From assembly GCA_023413015.1 (NCBI GenBank), contig JAEZQR010000060.1, positions 1 to 8,053 on the forward strand: a DNA stretch of 8,053 nt. The letters run 5' to 3'. The notes under the pieces were generated by a model that was given only the letters and a program-made list of their open reading frames with translations, searched no databases and had not been told where the DNA came from. Each line of letters opens with the position of its first letter. Position 1 is the first letter of the stretch. Positions 6,652-8,053 of this stretch are shown here, in pieces. The translations under genes and the position numbers were made by a program. The DNA comes from Pseudomonadota bacterium. Lineage in GTDB: Bacteria; Pseudomonadota; Alphaproteobacteria; Sphingomonadales; Sphingomonadaceae.

Positions 6652-7640
6652 GCGAGCTTACTCTCAGGCTGCTCCTGTACATCACCATCTTCCTGACGGT
6701 GGTGCTCGGGGTCGAAGCGGCCTTCCTCTACGTGCGCGACGTCCGCGGCGCGCGGCGGCGCATCAACCAGCGCCTGCAGATGCTGGATAGCGGCCTGTCG
6801 CGATCCGAGGTGATGGTGCGGTTGCGGCGCGATCGGACGGCGACGAACCTGGGTCCGCTGACGCCGCTCGCCCGTCGCCTCGACGTGACGCTCGCGCAGG
6901 CGGGCATCGCCATGCCGGCCAGCCGGTTTCTGCTGCTGATGGCAACGGCGTTCGCCGTGCTGATGGCGCTCCAGCTGACAGTAGCCGCGGTCCTGGCGAA
7001 GGCGATCACCAGCGGCGGTGCCTTGCTCATGGTCGTCTTCGCGCTCGCGGTCGGTGTCGGGCTGCCGCTCGTCGTCGTCGGGCGCAAGCGCGACGCGCGC
7101 ATCAAGAAGCTGACGCAGCAGTTCCCGATCGCGCTCGACGTTTTCGTCCGCGGCCTGCGCGCCGGTCACCCCGTCGCCTCCGCGCTCGAGCTGCTGACGA
7201 ACGAGATGGAAGATCCGATCGGCAGCGAATTCGGCATCGTCGTGGACGAGGTGACCTACGGGCTCGACCTGCGCGACGCGCTCCAGAACATGGCCGACCG
7301 GCTGGGCATCCCGGACATGCACATGTTCGTGGTGAGCGTCTCGATCCAGAACGAGACGGGCGGCAATCTCGCGGAAATCCTCGAGAATCTCACCCACGTG
7401 ATCCGCGCCCGCGCGAGCCTGTTCATGAAGGTGCGCGCGCTCAGCTCCGAAGGGCGGATGACCGGCGTGATGCTGACCGTCCTGCCGGTGCTGGCCTTCT
7501 GCGGCACATTCCTGCTGAGCCCCGGCTTCTATCTCGATGTGGCGGACGACCCGGTCTTCATGCCGGCCGCGGTGGCCATCATCACGCTCTACTTCATCGG
7601 GGTCTTCATGATCCGCCGGATGATCGATCTGAAGGTCTAG
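6648..7640 (+). CDS. tadB: Tad pilus inner-membrane platform protein TadB
   Basis: TadB is an inner-membrane platform protein of the GspF/T2SF superfamily that pairs with TadC and transmits the work of CpaF. It has 330 residues. Hydrophobic segments lie at about 7-27, 93-115, 122-144, 272-292 and 304-323. The cytoplasmic T2SF domain covers about 158-283: QFPIALDVFVRGLRAGHPV (158-176) and, near the end, ETGGNLAEILENLTHVIR (236-253) followed by VRALSSEGRMTG, the most conserved family stretch. The start is TTG 6648, whose last two bases begin the cpaF TGA stop (TTGA); GGAG sits 8 nt upstream, and the encoded N-terminus runs straight into the first membrane helix. A less efficient TTG codon together with overlap suggests output tied to cpaF translation. 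Confidence 0.93.
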   Translation: MSELTLRLLLYITIFLTVVLGVEAAFLYVRDVRGARRRINQRLQMLDSGLSRSEVMVRLRRDRTATNLGPLTPLARRLDVTLAQAGIAMPASRFLLLMATAFAVLMALQLTVAAVLAKAITSGGALLMVVFALAVGVGLPLVVVGRKRDARIKKLTQQFPIALDVFVRGLRAGHPVASALELLTNEMEDPIGSEFGIVVDEVTYGLDLRDALQNMADRLGIPDMHMFVVSVSIQNETGGNLAEILENLTHVIRARASLFMKVRALSSEGRMTGVMLTVLPVLAFCGTFLLSPGFYLDVADDPVFMPAAVAIITLYFIGVFMIRRMIDLKV

Positions 7641-7645
7641 GGAGG
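7641..7645 (+). promoter_or_regulatory. Ribosome binding site of tadC
   Basis: GGAGG follows the tadB stop directly and lies 8 nt before ATG 7654, fixing the start of the 3'-truncated tadC reading frame. Confidence 0.7.
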
Positions 7646-7653
7646 CGACACGC

Positions 7654-8053
7654 ATGACCGCGATATCCGCTGCGATGCCGATGGTGATTTCGCTTCTCGC
7701 CTTCGCATTCGTGGCAACGGCCGTGCTGGCGATCGGGCCTGTCCTGGTTGCCCGTGGCGACATCAGGCGGCGCCTGCCGCAGACGGCTGCCGAGGCGGCA
7801 TCGTCGAGCGGCGGATCGCTGCGGCAGGACCGCTTGCGGTCGTTCTGGACGCAGTTGGTCAAGGCCGTCGAATCCCGCGGCCTGTCGCTCGCCGACACCA
7901 AGGGGCAGGCGCTGCGCGCGCGCCTCATCAGCGCCGGCTACACCCATCCGGTGGCGCCGCAGGTCTATGTCCTCGTCCGGATCGTCCTGACGCTGGCGCT
8001 GCCTACCCTCTTCCTGACGACGGCGTTCGCGGGCGGGCAAAGCTCGTTCGTGC
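7654..8053 (+). CDS. tadC: Tad pilus inner-membrane platform protein TadC (3'-partial)
   Basis: The frame opens at ATG 7654, 13 nt after the tadB stop, and stays open for 133 codons to the window edge. The N-terminus MTAISAAMPMVISLLAFAFVATAVLAIGPVLVARGDIRRR (first 40 residues, described in part) gives one membrane helix at about 9-33 followed by Arg residues. A polar linker leads to RARLISAGYTHPVAPQVY, the short motif that precedes the second membrane region in TadB/TadC proteins, and then a hydrophobic stretch from about residue 105. The T2SF domain itself would lie beyond the window. TadC partners TadB in the inner-membrane platform. Identification rests on the layout, this motif and the place directly after tadB; full TadC proteins are about 300-330 residues. 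Confidence 0.87.
   Translation, partial: MTAISAAMPMVISLLAFAFVATAVLAIGPVLVARGDIRRRLPQTAAEAASSSGGSLRQDRLRSFWTQLVKAVESRGLSLADTKGQALRARLISAGYTHPVAPQVYVLVRIVLTLALPTLFLTTAFAGGQSSFV

Noticed and set aside
6540..7928. Long open frame on the minus strand (462 codons) opposite the end of cpaF, tadB and the start of tadC
   Set aside because: It spans three well-supported + strand genes, is rich in His, Arg, Asp and Gln without any motif, and has no ribosome site that I can see. It is a compositional shadow.

Overview
The window is one continuous stretch of a Flp/Tad (tight-adherence, cpa) type IVc pilus assembly operon. Everything reads on the + strand, almost every base is coding, and both ends cut through genes. 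High GC (hand-counted 60-base lines of the core genes reach 40-47 G+C), the CpaC/CpaE/CpaF style of the proteins and the gene order suggest an alphaproteobacterium, most likely a sphingomonad. That placement is an inference from remembered family features, not from a search.

Layout from left to right: the C-terminal part of the outer-membrane secretin CpaC/RcpA (5' end missing); a very short lipoprotein resembling only the C-terminal part of CpaD; TadG with one membrane anchor and a large cysteine-containing periplasmic region; two TadE-family pseudopilin-like proteins; the MinD-like localisation protein CpaE/TadZ; the secretion ATPase CpaF/TadA; the inner-membrane platform protein TadB; and the first 133 codons of its partner TadC (3' end missing). 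Junctions are tight: three are stop/start overlaps or near-overlaps of the ATGA, GTGA or TTGA type, and the gaps are 29, 5, 17, 12 and 13 nt. I see no internal promoter, terminator, tRNA, mobile element or CRISPR, so the window looks like the middle of one long transcript.

How the genes work together (established for Tad systems): CpaF hydrolyses ATP at the cytoplasmic face and drives the TadB/TadC platform, which extrudes Flp pilin. CpaE positions the machine. TadE/TadF/TadG-type proteins act as pseudopilins or periplasmic parts, and the pilus leaves through the CpaC secretin with help from CpaD-type lipoproteins. The pilin, prepilin peptidase (CpaA/TadV) and CpaB/RcpC are not in the window and would be expected just upstream; tadD would be expected downstream.

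This is a recognisable known system rather than a new one. The parts worth a second look are the minimal CpaD-like lipoprotein, the doubly degenerate Walker A of CpaE, the compositionally different cysteine-containing region of TadG, and the tight cysteine cluster in the second TadE-like protein.
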